From an uncultured Acidobacteriota bacterium (lineage in GTDB: Bacteria; Acidobacteriota; CAIWXX01), in contig CAIWXX010000160.1 in the NCBI GenBank assembly GCA_903916735.1, positions 1 to 39,138 of the forward strand: a stretch of DNA of 39,138 nucleotides, in the 5' to 3' direction. The notes under the pieces were generated by a model. It did not search any database. It worked only from the letters and a program-made list of their open reading frames with translations, and was not told where the DNA came from. A program made the translations under genes and the position numbers. Below, one piece after another: positions 1 through 8,394 of the stretch (the first letter of the stretch is position 1; the number at the start of each line of letters is the position of its first letter).

Positions 1-108
1 ACACTCCCAGATTTTCTCGCGGTTGACGAATATGACCCTATCTTTGCGAAATTCCTCCGCGATAGAATTGATATCGAAAGAACGGAGGGTTCCAGACTCA
101 TCGCCTAA
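1..108 (+). CDS. C-terminal end of an unidentified protein (partial, cut by window edge)
   Basis: Frame 1 is open from the first base to a TAA at 106-108 and gives 35 residues, ending in ERTEGSRLIA. The composition (LPDFLAVDEYDPIFAKFLRD) looks like a genuine globular protein C-terminus, rich in Asp, Phe and Arg, and no other frame in this stretch looks as protein-like. I do not recognise the family. The following 260 bases are AT-rich and non-coding up to the hydrolase at 373. They contain a perfect but widely spaced inverted repeat (138-147 with 198-207). Confidence 0.45.
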   Translation, partial: TLPDFLAVDEYDPIFAKFLRDRIDIERTEGSRLIA

Positions 109-372
109 CTGACGATTCTCCGGAAATCGGTACTCTCAAGTAAAAAGGAAAACGGAAAATTTCCGGAACGACAATTGTGCGAAATATTTTACTTTGTCTT
201 TTTACTTCACATTTTCAACCACTAACGCTGACCTTGCCTCAGTCTTGCCTCCAGAGCGAAGGGCATGCTGTCAACTGATGAGAAATATGAGATGATCTCT
301 GTGCCTTAATTAACGCGCTCCGCCATCATGGCACCGGTCACTCGGATTGATGCCGAGGAGGATGTGATCCCA

Positions 373-1584
373 ATGAAGAAAACCTTTAAAAATCCCGAGT
401 TTCAATTCGGGTTTCTGCTGACGCTGGGTGCGAGCTACCATCAGGGGTCCGATGTGGGGGAGTGCCTGGAGACGGCTCGAAGGATCAAAAACGGCGACGC
501 CGAAAGCTGGTTTGTCGAATGGTCTGCGACGGCGGATCGAATCCGGCAGATCGCAGAATCCTGTCACGTCAAAGGACACCTCATCAGCGCGCGTGAGGCC
601 TTCCTGCGAGCATCTACTTACTACAGTGCGGCACTCGGCCTTATCGACAGTTCGAAAGATCCTTCGCGAATGATGCCCACATGGGAACAGCACCGCTCCT
701 GTTGGGATCATTTCGTCGATCTCACCGACCCTGCGGGTGAACGAATCGCAATTCCATACAAGGGCACAACGCTACCCGGATATTTTTTTTCGGTCGATCG
801 CTCCGGCAAGCCCAGGCCGCTCCTCATCATGAACAACGGCAGCGATGGGCCGACCAGTTCCATGTGGACCATGGGCGGAGCTGAAGCGCTTGAGCGCGGC
901 TACAATTTCATGACGTTCGACGGGCCCGGTCAACAGGCGGCTCTCTTCAAGCAGAACATCGGCTTCCGCCATGATTGGGAGAAGGTGATCACACCGGTGG
1001 TCGACTGCCTTCTTGGCCGCACGGATGTCGATGCCAGGCGGATTACACTACTGGGCGTGAGTCAGGCCGGATATTGGGTGCCGCGCGCCGTCGCCTTCGA
1101 ACACAGGATCGCAGCGGCGATTGCGGATCCGGGAGTATGGGATGTTGGCGCGCAGACATGGTTCAAGTCTCTGCCGAGGAGCATGGCGCAACTGCTGGAT
1201 TCGGACGATCCGGTGGCGAAGGCGAAATTCAATCGGAATCTGGAATGGTTCGGGCGCTTTTCGAAAGCAACCCGCCGCAAGCTTGATTTCCGCATGCGCC
1301 CATATCTGCTGGAAACACCCTATGATACCTTCAAGGCCATTCGTCAATATACGATGCGTGGGGTCGCGAGGCTGATTTCCTGTCCGATGCTCATCACTGA
1401 TCCTGAGAATGAGCAGTTTTGGCCCGGTGAATCTCAAACACTTTACAACGCACTCACATGCCCAAAGACGCTCATCACCTTCGCGACGTCGGAAGGCGCG
1501 GACGGACACTGCGAACCGACGGCAGGCGGCCTGCGCGAACAACGCATTTTCGACTGGCTGGACGAGACCCTGATGCATGTGTGA
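373..1584 (+). CDS. Alpha/beta hydrolase, FrsA/DUF1100-like esterase
   Basis: A 403-residue serine hydrolase, probably cytoplasmic since there is no signal peptide. The helical N-terminal part (about 1-140) precedes the alpha/beta core, as in FrsA, 2,6-dihydropseudooxynicotine hydrolase and related esterases. The oxyanion-side strand contains NNGSDG. The nucleophile elbow is GVSQAG (GxSxG), the acid is probably the Asp in MLITDPENEQ, and the His lies in ADGHCEPT near the C-terminus, so a full Ser-Asp-His triad is present. I chose ATG 373 because GAGGAGGAT at 355-363 is a good ribosome binding site. An in-frame ATG at 328 would add 15 poorly convincing residues. The substrate cannot be predicted. 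The gene stands alone, followed by a decayed HD-hydrolase gene. Confidence 0.85.
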   Translation: MKKTFKNPEFQFGFLLTLGASYHQGSDVGECLETARRIKNGDAESWFVEWSATADRIRQIAESCHVKGHLISAREAFLRASTYYSAALGLIDSSKDPSRMMPTWEQHRSCWDHFVDLTDPAGERIAIPYKGTTLPGYFFSVDRSGKPRPLLIMNNGSDGPTSSMWTMGGAEALERGYNFMTFDGPGQQAALFKQNIGFRHDWEKVITPVVDCLLGRTDVDARRITLLGVSQAGYWVPRAVAFEHRIAAAIADPGVWDVGAQTWFKSLPRSMAQLLDSDDPVAKAKFNRNLEWFGRFSKATRRKLDFRMRPYLLETPYDTFKAIRQYTMRGVARLISCPMLITDPENEQFWPGESQTLYNALTCPKTLITFATSEGADGHCEPTAGGLREQRIFDWLDETLMHV

Positions 1585-1628
1585 AAGCCGGCGCAGAACC
1601 ATGAATTGACATTGTGGAATATTGAATC

Positions 1629-2017
1629 GTGGAAAAAGCTAAAGTCATCCGAATGATCGGAGAATTTGTACGCAGGACTCTCGATGGCGAAACTACGGGT
1701 CATGATTGGTGGCACATCGAGTGGGTGCGAAAACCGGCGATGCGGATCGGTGCCATCCGAATTGCGCGGGCCGTCGCAACACGGGGGACCCAGGGGGTCG
1801 CGAAATCAATAATCCTGATGTTGCCCCTGAAATGCATCTGACATTTGAGCAGTAATAGAAGAGCAGAGGGCCAGTCATCAATCACTTTTTTGAGAAGCTG
1901 CTGCTCCTCCGGGACCGCATGAATACTGAGACCGCCAGGAGAATTGCAAAGGATCGCCATGCATACATGGAAAATTTTCGGAAACGGTTTCTTGCAGAGT
2001 GGAATGCCGAGGAATGA
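1629..2017 (+). pseudogene. Relic of an HD-domain phosphohydrolase (YedJ-like)
   Basis: Two pieces of one family lie in different frames. From GTG 1629 the translation runs through TTGHDWWHIEWVRKPAMRIG, which matches the start of the small HD hydrolases that carry GHDWWHIxRV. After about residue 40 the similarity stops. From 1874, in another frame, it resumes with VINHFFEKLLLLRDRMNTET and ends at TGA 2015-2017 with FLAEWNAEE, the usual C-terminus of the same family. Intact members are about 210-220 residues. Here about 90 family-like residues remain, and the central segment holding the metal-binding HD dyad is gone, replaced by about 130 unrelated bases. The product cannot be functional. Confidence 0.8.
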
Positions 2018-2065
2018 GGCCCGTGCCCGGCGTCGACGACAACCCTCACTCCCCATCCCGCGGCA

Positions 2066-2111
2066 GTCGGCGCTCGGCCCGCTTCACGTGGGCTGAGCGT
2101 CGCCCGCCGAC
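2066..2111 (-). terminator. GC-rich hairpin 3' of the phosphatase gene
   Basis: An imperfect hairpin just past the stop codon of the 2121-3554 gene: GTCGGCG (2066-2072) pairs with CGCCGAC (2105-2111), and CTCGGCCC (2073-2080) pairs with GGGCTGAG (2090-2097) with one G-U type mismatch. A 7-base bulge separates the two stem parts and the loop is 9 bases. It has no clear U-run, so it is a candidate stabilising or terminating structure and not a textbook intrinsic terminator. Confidence 0.35.
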
Positions 2112-2120
2112 CGTGGGGCC

Positions 2121-3554
2121 TTATTCCTTCCGGTGCTTACCGCGATGCTTCTTTGGTTCTTTTCCCGGCGCCTTTACCGGTGGCTGCGAATTTTCCTGCT
2201 TGACGGGCCCCTGGATATAGCCGAGGGTCTGCAGATCTTCCAGGACTTTTTGATCCGTTTCCGATTTGCTTTCTCCTGCGACACCGACCTTACGCTTCGT
2301 TGTTTCATAAGTGTCTATGTATTGCGGCGGGAACCGCTTCAGGACGGAGTCTTCGATGGCGCCCTTGAGTAACCCCCCATCCATGTCGCGCGCGAGAGGC
2401 TGGCCGATCAGGTACAGAATGGTCGGAGTGATATCAAAGAGCTCCGTGTGAGGGATCTCGTATCCTTTCTTGATGCCGGGGCCAATAGCGAAAATGACAC
2501 CTTCCGGCATTTTCGTTGTCCATTCGGCATGAGCGTAGTGCCCTTCGGAGTAAACGAATCCGTGATCGGAATTGATGATGAGCACCGTGTGATCGTCGAC
2601 ACGGCGCATATACTTGTCGATAAGGCGGTCCATGAATTCATAAACGGGTGCAACGACTCTTGCGAAGTCCGCATCGATGCGCTGGCGGGCGGGCACCGGG
2701 AGTTCACCGGCCTTTTCCAGTTCCACCGTTTCAGCATAGATCTGCGGATTGATGTAATGCCATGCAAAATGGCTCGTCACGTCAACCAGCCGAAAATATG
2801 TCGCGAAAACAGGGACGGGTTCATGTTCCCAAAGATAGTCGCTCACGCGGTCAGTGGTCATGTCTTGCGCAAAGTAGAACGGATACGCCTGCAGGGTTTT
2901 CAGCGAACCTTTGAGTTCCATGGCGGCATCATCAGGTTTCAAGAGCGGAATTCCATGCTTCTGCATCTCTTGCGTAACATCTTTGCGACGCTTGAGTGGC
3001 AGGTTCTTCACCTTTTCAAAGAGAGAAACGGGATAGACGGTATCCGGAATATCATGCCGCATCATCGTATGGAGGCGGAATCGGTCGGTGATGATGTAAC
3101 CGTTTTGAATCGGTGCCGGCGGGTATGTCCACCACCAGTTGATGACGCCCGCCTTGATGCTGCGCTCGGACAATATCTCCCAAAAAGTCTTGACCTTCCG
3201 TTCAGGATCCGAGTACGGGACTTGCAGCCCGGCCTTTTGAACATAGGTCCAGTCGATGACGCCGTGCTTCAACATCGTTTTGCCGGTGGCGACGGATGTC
3301 CAGAGGATTCCCGATTCGGTCGGACGAAATGTCGTCATGTGGCCGTATGATCCCTGCTCCATGAGGCGCTTGAAGGCGGGGAGTTTTCCTTGAGCCATGA
3401 GCGGCTCGATCATATTCCATCCGACGCCGTCGATGCCGAGGAGGATCACACGATCGACGGGGCGGCGAGGGCGCATGTGCGAGTAGAGTTCCCATCCGCC
3501 GGCAACAATACCGATGATGACAATCAGTATAATAATTTTCCAATACTTCTTCAT
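2121..3554 (-). CDS. Alkaline phosphatase superfamily / type I phosphodiesterase-like protein, membrane-anchored
   Basis: A 477-residue protein of the nucleotide pyrophosphatase/phosphodiesterase branch (PF01663-type) of the alkaline phosphatase superfamily. Residues about 5-25 form one N-terminal membrane anchor or uncleaved signal (IIILIVIIGIVAGG). The catalytic domain then starts with the metal-binding LLGIDGVGWN and the likely nucleophile region FRPTESGILWTSVATG. Later metal ligands lie in the RLVDVTSHF and NSDHGFVYSEGHYAHAEW segments, and the fold closes with HTELFDITPTILYLIG. The C-terminus is a low-complexity basic, Pro/Lys-rich tail. It probably hydrolyses a phosphodiester or phosphomonoester outside the cytoplasm; the substrate is unknown. 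The glycosyltransferase gene lies about 360 bases upstream on the same strand, with a dispersed repeat in between. Confidence 0.85.
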   Translation of the reverse strand: MKKYWKIIILIVIIGIVAGGWELYSHMRPRRPVDRVILLGIDGVGWNMIEPLMAQGKLPAFKRLMEQGSYGHMTTFRPTESGILWTSVATGKTMLKHGVIDWTYVQKAGLQVPYSDPERKVKTFWEILSERSIKAGVINWWWTYPPAPIQNGYIITDRFRLHTMMRHDIPDTVYPVSLFEKVKNLPLKRRKDVTQEMQKHGIPLLKPDDAAMELKGSLKTLQAYPFYFAQDMTTDRVSDYLWEHEPVPVFATYFRLVDVTSHFAWHYINPQIYAETVELEKAGELPVPARQRIDADFARVVAPVYEFMDRLIDKYMRRVDDHTVLIINSDHGFVYSEGHYAHAEWTTKMPEGVIFAIGPGIKKGYEIPHTELFDITPTILYLIGQPLARDMDGGLLKGAIEDSVLKRFPPQYIDTYETTKRKVGVAGESKSETDQKVLEDLQTLGYIQGPVKQENSQPPVKAPGKEPKKHRGKHRKE

Positions 3555-3601
3555 AGCAGGCGGATGTTGAACTAACTACCATCGTAAGTCAACAGAGGAC
3601 C

Positions 3602-3741
3602 GCCGACCCCGATCCGCGAGTAAGCACACGCAAATGGCTTCGGAGCCTCTGCTGCACGGCTCGCGAGGGTGCCGAGCCGTCATGCCGGGTCTATCGAGAC
3701 TATCTGATGGCTTGCCGCCATTCCATATCCGCGGATTTCGG
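3602..3741 (+). repeat. Dispersed repeat, shortened copy 1
   Basis: This 140-bp block matches, in inverted orientation, the 216-bp block at 34684-34899, with only scattered substitutions along the shared parts. Both run from GCCGACCCC, through a shared segment GGCTTCGGAGCCTCTG, to CCGCGGATTTCGG. Copy 1 lacks 11 bp near its left end and 65 bp in its middle. The 65 bp are exactly the segment between two GCCGAGCC direct repeats in the longer copy, with one repeat left behind. It lies between two minus-strand genes and encodes nothing convincing. Confidence 0.85.
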
Positions 3742-3911
3742 TCCCACCTTCAATCGATCCAGATTTTACGTTTTAAGATGCGCCATATTTCATTCGGACG
3801 TCGATGTCATCGTCGATGAAAGCGTGTACGAATCTGGCTGAATTCGCCAACGTTTGCATTTTCTTCTAACCAAAGATCGAGGCGAGAGGCTCTTGGATGC
3901 TGAAAGGGGTT

Positions 3912-5099
3912 TCATGCCCATTTTTCATTGACGACCATATCAATCATCTTCCGGTATTTCTCGACGACTTTCTCCCACGTGTAGTTTTGTTCAACAAACA
4001 TCATCCCGGCTTCTCCGAGGCGCTGCCTCAGAGAATCATCGGAAATAAGAAGGTGCAGGATTTCGGCGAGTTCATCCGAGTCCCGATAGAAGAGCCCCCC
4101 GCCACTTCTTTCACACATCCCCTTGACCACGGTGCAGAATTCGGTTGTGACGACCGGCTTCTCAAGCGCCCATGCTTCGAGGGCAATCATTGACAAACTT
4201 TCGAAGCGTGAAGGGACGAGAACGGCCGTGCATCCCGCAATTGCATCGAATTTATCCTGCTCATCCACAAAGCCCCCATAGAAGACCCCGGGATTTTTGG
4301 GAATTTCCATTTCCGTCTTGCCGAGAAGAACCAGCGACGACTTGTCGTCGTGGATGGATTGATAATGCTGGAAACCTTCGATGAGCTCCTGGCAACCCTT
4401 CGAGACAACGATTCGGCCCATGTAGAGGAAGTAGGGTCCATTAATTCCAAATTTTTTTCTGAAGCGGTCGGGAGATGGATTTTCCGGGACATCCACTCCG
4501 ACCCCGACGATTTCATTGGGTATGTAGTCATTTCCAAACAGTCGATAGATGAAGGCGCGTTCTTCTTCGGTGTTGAAAATAAAGCCGCGAGGGGCATGGA
4601 AGAATGATTTGTAGATGTTCAGGTAAATCGGTTTTTCATCATGGGCCGTGGGGATCAGCAGGGCTTTGTCGGGAACGAGGCGCAGGCCCAGTGCTGTCGT
4701 GTAATAAAGGTAGGTGAAGAAGATGAACGCATCGGTCTCATGTCTGACGCGAATGATGGCGTCCAGCAACGATGGTGAAACAGGCCCCTGCGCGTGAAGC
4801 CAGTCGATTTCCTGTCGCCGGGAATGAGGATTTGCGAATAGGGCATCCGACAATTGATTGAAATCAGGATGCCGGTGCCCGATCACAGGGAACCTGTGAA
4901 TACTCACTCCATTCAACTCCTCGACACCTTCCGGATAGAAATTGTCCCAGGTCGTATAGTCCTTGGCGCAGGTCGTCAGGATCTGAACGTCGGCGAACGG
5001 CAACAGCCTCTCGGCGACCTGCCTGGCATGTGCTTCGGAGCCTCCGACAATCCCGTCGCCATATCGCTGGACCACAACGGTGACTCGATATTTCTTCAC
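3912..5099 (-). CDS. GT4-family glycosyltransferase
   Basis: A 395-residue GT-B fold glycosyltransferase of family 4. The N-terminal acceptor domain has the typical start VVVQRYGDGIVGGSEAHARQ, with the glycine-rich loop used by retaining GT4 enzymes. The C-terminal nucleotide-sugar domain shows YFLYMGRIVVSKG and the EX7E-type motif in FESLSMIALEAWALEKPVV. It would act at the cytoplasmic face on a sugar nucleotide, for cell-surface polysaccharide, glycolipid or protein glycosylation; neither donor nor acceptor can be read from the sequence. The length is normal for the family. No other glycan genes are nearby, so context does not help. Confidence 0.9.
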   Translation of the reverse strand: MKKYRVTVVVQRYGDGIVGGSEAHARQVAERLLPFADVQILTTCAKDYTTWDNFYPEGVEELNGVSIHRFPVIGHRHPDFNQLSDALFANPHSRRQEIDWLHAQGPVSPSLLDAIIRVRHETDAFIFFTYLYYTTALGLRLVPDKALLIPTAHDEKPIYLNIYKSFFHAPRGFIFNTEEERAFIYRLFGNDYIPNEIVGVGVDVPENPSPDRFRKKFGINGPYFLYMGRIVVSKGCQELIEGFQHYQSIHDDKSSLVLLGKTEMEIPKNPGVFYGGFVDEQDKFDAIAGCTAVLVPSRFESLSMIALEAWALEKPVVTTEFCTVVKGMCERSGGGLFYRDSDELAEILHLLISDDSLRQRLGEAGMMFVEQNYTWEKVVEKYRKMIDMVVNEKWA

Positions 5100-5243
5100 G
5101 CTTCAGTCCTCTCTGATGAATGCGAGAAATTTTCAATTGGCATTTTCCCGGCACGAGAGAAATCATGATACGGCGGGGATGCGGCATGAATCAAATGATG
5201 AGGAGCGCGAGAACAATTGGATATCAAAAATGGATTGGGCTGC

Positions 5244-5614
5244 TCATTTCTTCATCGCATTGAAAGTCTCCATGCCGGCGATTCGAGCGGCGTATGCATC
5301 AGCATCGAATTTGCGGCGGAGCACAGCGGCTGAATAGGCTTCGTGATCCATGGCGGTTTCCACCGGCACAATCGCTCCGTCTCCTGCAGTCCCTCCAACA
5401 TGAATTGATAATGACGTTGATTGGCCTCGGGATAATCAGGAGAGAGACCGAAAAAAACGATGACAGGCAGGTTCCTTTGATTCGCTTCCAGGATGGAATA
5501 CTCGAGCGCGTGGTTGTCATAAGCAGGCTGTGAGGCTTGCATCCAGTAAAGCACGTGGTGGCCGGCACGCCCTACCCGAGCGCTCAACACCTTGATACGA
5601 AAATCTTCAATCAT
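5244..5614 (-). pseudogene. Relic of a class II DNA photolyase
   Basis: From ATG 5614 the reading frame gives the N-terminus of a class II CPD photolyase: HHVLYWMQASQ, DNHALEYSILEAN, and EANQRHYQFMLEGLQE. Similarity then breaks. In another frame it continues with AIVPVETAMDHEAYSAAVLR, which matches the segment that in intact enzymes lies roughly 60 residues further on (VVP...E..AA.T.R.K). It stops at TGA (5244-5246) after FNAMKK. So an internal deletion with frameshift and complete loss of the C-terminal FAD-binding domain have occurred; intact proteins are about 450 residues. It lies directly after the FliB-like gene. Confidence 0.8.
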
Positions 5615-5639
5615 CTTAATTGATGCGCCATCCAATTTC

Positions 5640-6866
5640 TCAGGTCAGTGACACGATGCGGTGAGGGTTTGATCGGAGTCTGTATTCTGCGAATCCTAAG
5701 GCCGTCCTGATAAGCTCTGGAGTGACCGAGGATTGTAGAACTGCGGAAAAAGCCGCCGCATATCTTAGTGCCTGCGAAAGGGCCGTGCCGAGATAATCGA
5801 GATTCATGGTCATGGATCTTCCAGCATCCAACCCTATGGAGGCCAGTTTGACGAGAAGATATCTCTCAAAGAACGGTGCATACGCCTGTTCATCTGAGAG
5901 GACATTGTTGAGGAGGTTATTCTGCCAGTTTTCAAACAGGGTTCTGGGGACATTTTTTCCAAAAAGCCTTTCCACTGTGCGCTCTGCAAAGACTCGAAAG
6001 GAATTCCAATCATTAAAAATGCTTTCGGTTGAACCAGCTGTCGCCGCCCTCATGAAATATCCGGCATAACACGACTGTTTTTGGAAAGGCGATAAGGTCT
6101 CTCCCGGCAACGGTGCCAGAGATTCGAGAAGCTCGGGGGTTCTCGTCAGCGCGTTGAGGAATGCGCCGATCCCTTCACGCCGTGCGCGAAATTCCTCGAC
6201 TGTGCGGATCTCCGATAGCATCGAATGGATCACCCCCATGCGAAACATGAAAGGCCTTTGCGTGTTCATAACCATCGCAATCATCGCATCACGCAGATGA
6301 GTGTATTCATCCCATTCGATGAAGGTTGCCGTGCGGAGAGGGATTCGCCTGATGCAATTGAGAGCGCTTCCGACTCGAAGATTGAATCTTCGACCTGCAG
6401 GCGGGCGCAGTTCCTTCACGACCTGAAACGGGGTCGTCGCCTGCATCAGGCATTCTCGAGCAGCCGGACAAACCACATCGACCAAAACCTCAATGCCATC
6501 CGGGGTTCCGGCGCCGTACATAGGGAAATTGTTGCAGATCTCCGGCAAGCAAGAGTCTCCGAACTCGGTGTGGATTCGACAGCTCTTCCCTTCCGTTAAA
6601 AATGCACATTGGCCGCTTCCGCTTCTCGCCACAACGGCGAAATCGCCCTCCGGTTCCAGGATGGGAGGATCGTTCGATGAGTTTTCACAGGTCAATATGA
6701 CTCCACTCGCGAAGAGACCCTCGAGCTCCGAGTCACAAGCTCGATCTCTCAATCGGGAGTAATCTTCGAAACTTAACCGGATTTTCTGAAAATGCCGACA
6801 ACAGCACCCTGTCTGAAGACATCGGAAATTCCTGAACCATTGAGGAAAAAGAAACTGCGAATCCAT
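5640..6866 (-). CDS. Cysteine-cluster protein, FliB (lysine N-methylase)/YkgJ-like
   Basis: A 408-residue protein whose N-terminal 120 residues carry the cysteine pattern of the YkgJ/FliB family: RCLQTGCCCRHF with FRC upstream, then GQCAFLTEGKSCRIH and SCLPEICNNFP. In FliB-like proteins this cluster probably binds iron-sulfur or zinc, and some members N-methylate lysines of flagellin. The remaining 280 residues are helical and poorly conserved. I prefer ATG 6866 (MDSQFLFPQW); a longer in-frame start at 6923 would overlap alr. The gene follows alr by 25 bases and is probably cotranscribed with it. No flagellin gene is visible, so the substrate is unknown. Family membership is an inference from the Cys pattern. 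Confidence 0.65.
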   Translation of the reverse strand: MDSQFLFPQWFRNFRCLQTGCCCRHFQKIRLSFEDYSRLRDRACDSELEGLFASGVILTCENSSNDPPILEPEGDFAVVARSGSGQCAFLTEGKSCRIHTEFGDSCLPEICNNFPMYGAGTPDGIEVLVDVVCPAARECLMQATTPFQVVKELRPPAGRRFNLRVGSALNCIRRIPLRTATFIEWDEYTHLRDAMIAMVMNTQRPFMFRMGVIHSMLSEIRTVEEFRARREGIGAFLNALTRTPELLESLAPLPGETLSPFQKQSCYAGYFMRAATAGSTESIFNDWNSFRVFAERTVERLFGKNVPRTLFENWQNNLLNNVLSDEQAYAPFFERYLLVKLASIGLDAGRSMTMNLDYLGTALSQALRYAAAFSAVLQSSVTPELIRTALGFAEYRLRSNPHRIVSLT

Positions 6867-6891
6867 TTTTGCAGGGCGCTCCTGCTGCGGC

Positions 6892-8055
6892 TCATTTAAT
6901 CGACGATGCTCGATTACCGACAATCAATCTCGGGAGTTCCGGGTTGATCCTACTTAGGATCTCGTAGTTGATCGTCCCCGCAATGCCCGCCAGTTGTTCG
7001 GCGGTGATCACTTCGCCGCCCTGCCGGCCGATGAGAACGACTTCATCCTCCAGATGGGCCTCGGGAATGTCGGTGACATCCGCCATCATCACGTTCATAC
7101 AAATTCGTCCTCGCACCGGCGCTCGTTTTCCGTGTATGAGCACATGAGCGGCATTCGAGAGGCGCCGGTCATAGCCGTCGAAATAACCGAGCGGGAGTAT
7201 CGCGATCTTGGATGGGCGTGTTGTTTTATATGTGCCGCCATACCCAATCGCACCGCCGGCCGGCACTTCCTTGATTTGGGCGATGATCGTTTTCCAGTTC
7301 AGGATCGGCAGTAAATTAATGCGCGATTTTCTTTCTCTCGCCGACACAAATGTTTCTCGGGACGGCCAGTAGCCGTAGGCACCGATGCCGACTCGCACCA
7401 TGTCGAAATAGGTGCGTGAGAAAAGGATCGCCGCCGCCGTGCACGCCGTATGCCTGATTCGCGGATGAATACCTGCTCTCTCGAGGCATTTAACGAGATG
7501 AATGAACCGGGCCAGCTGATTCATTGCATAGGTGTGATCGGTCGTGTCCTCGATGTTGGCAAAATGCATGGATGCGCCTTCGACGATCAGCTCGGAATGC
7601 TCCTTGAGGATCTCTATGAAGGAAGGCAAATCTTCTTCCCTGATCCCATGACGATATGTGCCGGTTTCGAGTTTGAGATGGATGCAAGCTTTCTTTCGCG
7701 TTTTCCTGCAGATGGAAATAAGCCGATTGAGAGTCTCGATATTGAAGACAGTCAGATGGTAGCCATGCCTGACAGCGACCGGCAACTGCCGCACGGTCAC
7801 ATAGCCAAGAATCAAAATGGGCTTCTTTGACCCATTCCGTCGCAACGCCTCCGCTTCGTCCAGTGTCGCAACGCTGAACCAGTCAACGCCGCTCTCTTCA
7901 GCAATTTCCATGGCCGGTGAGATGCCATGGCCATAGGCGTTTGCTTTGACCACGAGGCAGAGCTTCACGCCGCCGACACGTCTTTTGAATTCACTGATAT
8001 TCGATGAGAACGCTTCTTTATCGATCTCCACCCAGCTCAGTCGCTCTTTTCTCAT
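6892..8055 (-). CDS. alr: Alanine racemase
   Basis: A 387-residue PLP enzyme that interconverts L- and D-alanine for peptidoglycan. The N-terminal barrel has the PLP-lysine motif VVKANAYGHG (lysine near residue 37). The segment YGGTYKTTRPSKIAILPLGY contains the catalytic tyrosine region, and the C-terminal domain has GRICMNVMMADVTDIP and EVVLIGRQGGE, all typical of Alr. Length and ends are normal. ATG 8055 is preceded by a purine-rich GAGAGG sequence. The FliB-like gene follows by 25 bases. Confidence 0.95.
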   Translation of the reverse strand: MRKERLSWVEIDKEAFSSNISEFKRRVGGVKLCLVVKANAYGHGISPAMEIAEESGVDWFSVATLDEAEALRRNGSKKPILILGYVTVRQLPVAVRHGYHLTVFNIETLNRLISICRKTRKKACIHLKLETGTYRHGIREEDLPSFIEILKEHSELIVEGASMHFANIEDTTDHTYAMNQLARFIHLVKCLERAGIHPRIRHTACTAAAILFSRTYFDMVRVGIGAYGYWPSRETFVSARERKSRINLLPILNWKTIIAQIKEVPAGGAIGYGGTYKTTRPSKIAILPLGYFDGYDRRLSNAAHVLIHGKRAPVRGRICMNVMMADVTDIPEAHLEDEVVLIGRQGGEVITAEQLAGIAGTINYEILSRINPELPRLIVGNRASSIK

Positions 8056-8394
8056 TTTTCGGTTCTACCTCTCTCCTCCCCCAGCGACACCTCTATCATG
8101 ATGGCGCCTAAATGCGCACCCCTGACGCATGAAAGCCACCGGTTCTCGGCAGAATGTTCGCCTCATGAGGCTAAAGGAGGAGCTTTTCCAGAAGCACAGG
8201 GGCCTCCCCGTAAAGTCGCATCGAAACTTCTTCACGTCCAGAAATTCGGCGATTTGGAAGGCAGAGACCGTCAGCCGTGTTCTGGAGGAATGCGTTTTTT
8301 CCGGCACACTGTCATTGTACTGTCCCCAATGGCCGGAGTAAAACCGGGATCTTTGTGGCCGATTTATGAGGGCGACGGCCTAACGCACATCGCG
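8056..8394. other. Non-coding gap between the radical SAM gene and alr
   Basis: About 340 bases with no gene I can defend. Short open frames exist on both strands but look random. On the minus strand there is a GGGGACAGTACAATGACAGTG sequence (around 8304-8326), resembling the ends of small mobile elements, next to inverted CCGG-rich bits. It may be the residue of a REP- or IS-like element. That is only a resemblance. Confidence 0.3.

Noticed and set aside
138-207. 10-bp inverted repeat AAGTAAAAAG/CTTTTTACTT
   Set aside because: The arms are 50 bases apart in AT-rich sequence and of low complexity, so chance is a sufficient explanation.
2448-3350. 300-codon plus-strand frame
   Set aside because: Antisense to the phosphatase-superfamily gene, whose motifs are clear; the plus-strand translation has low-complexity His/Arg-rich character.
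8065-8341. Short frames on both strands between alr and the radical SAM gene
   Set aside because: No similarity to any family I know and no ribosome site; they more likely belong to a decayed small element.
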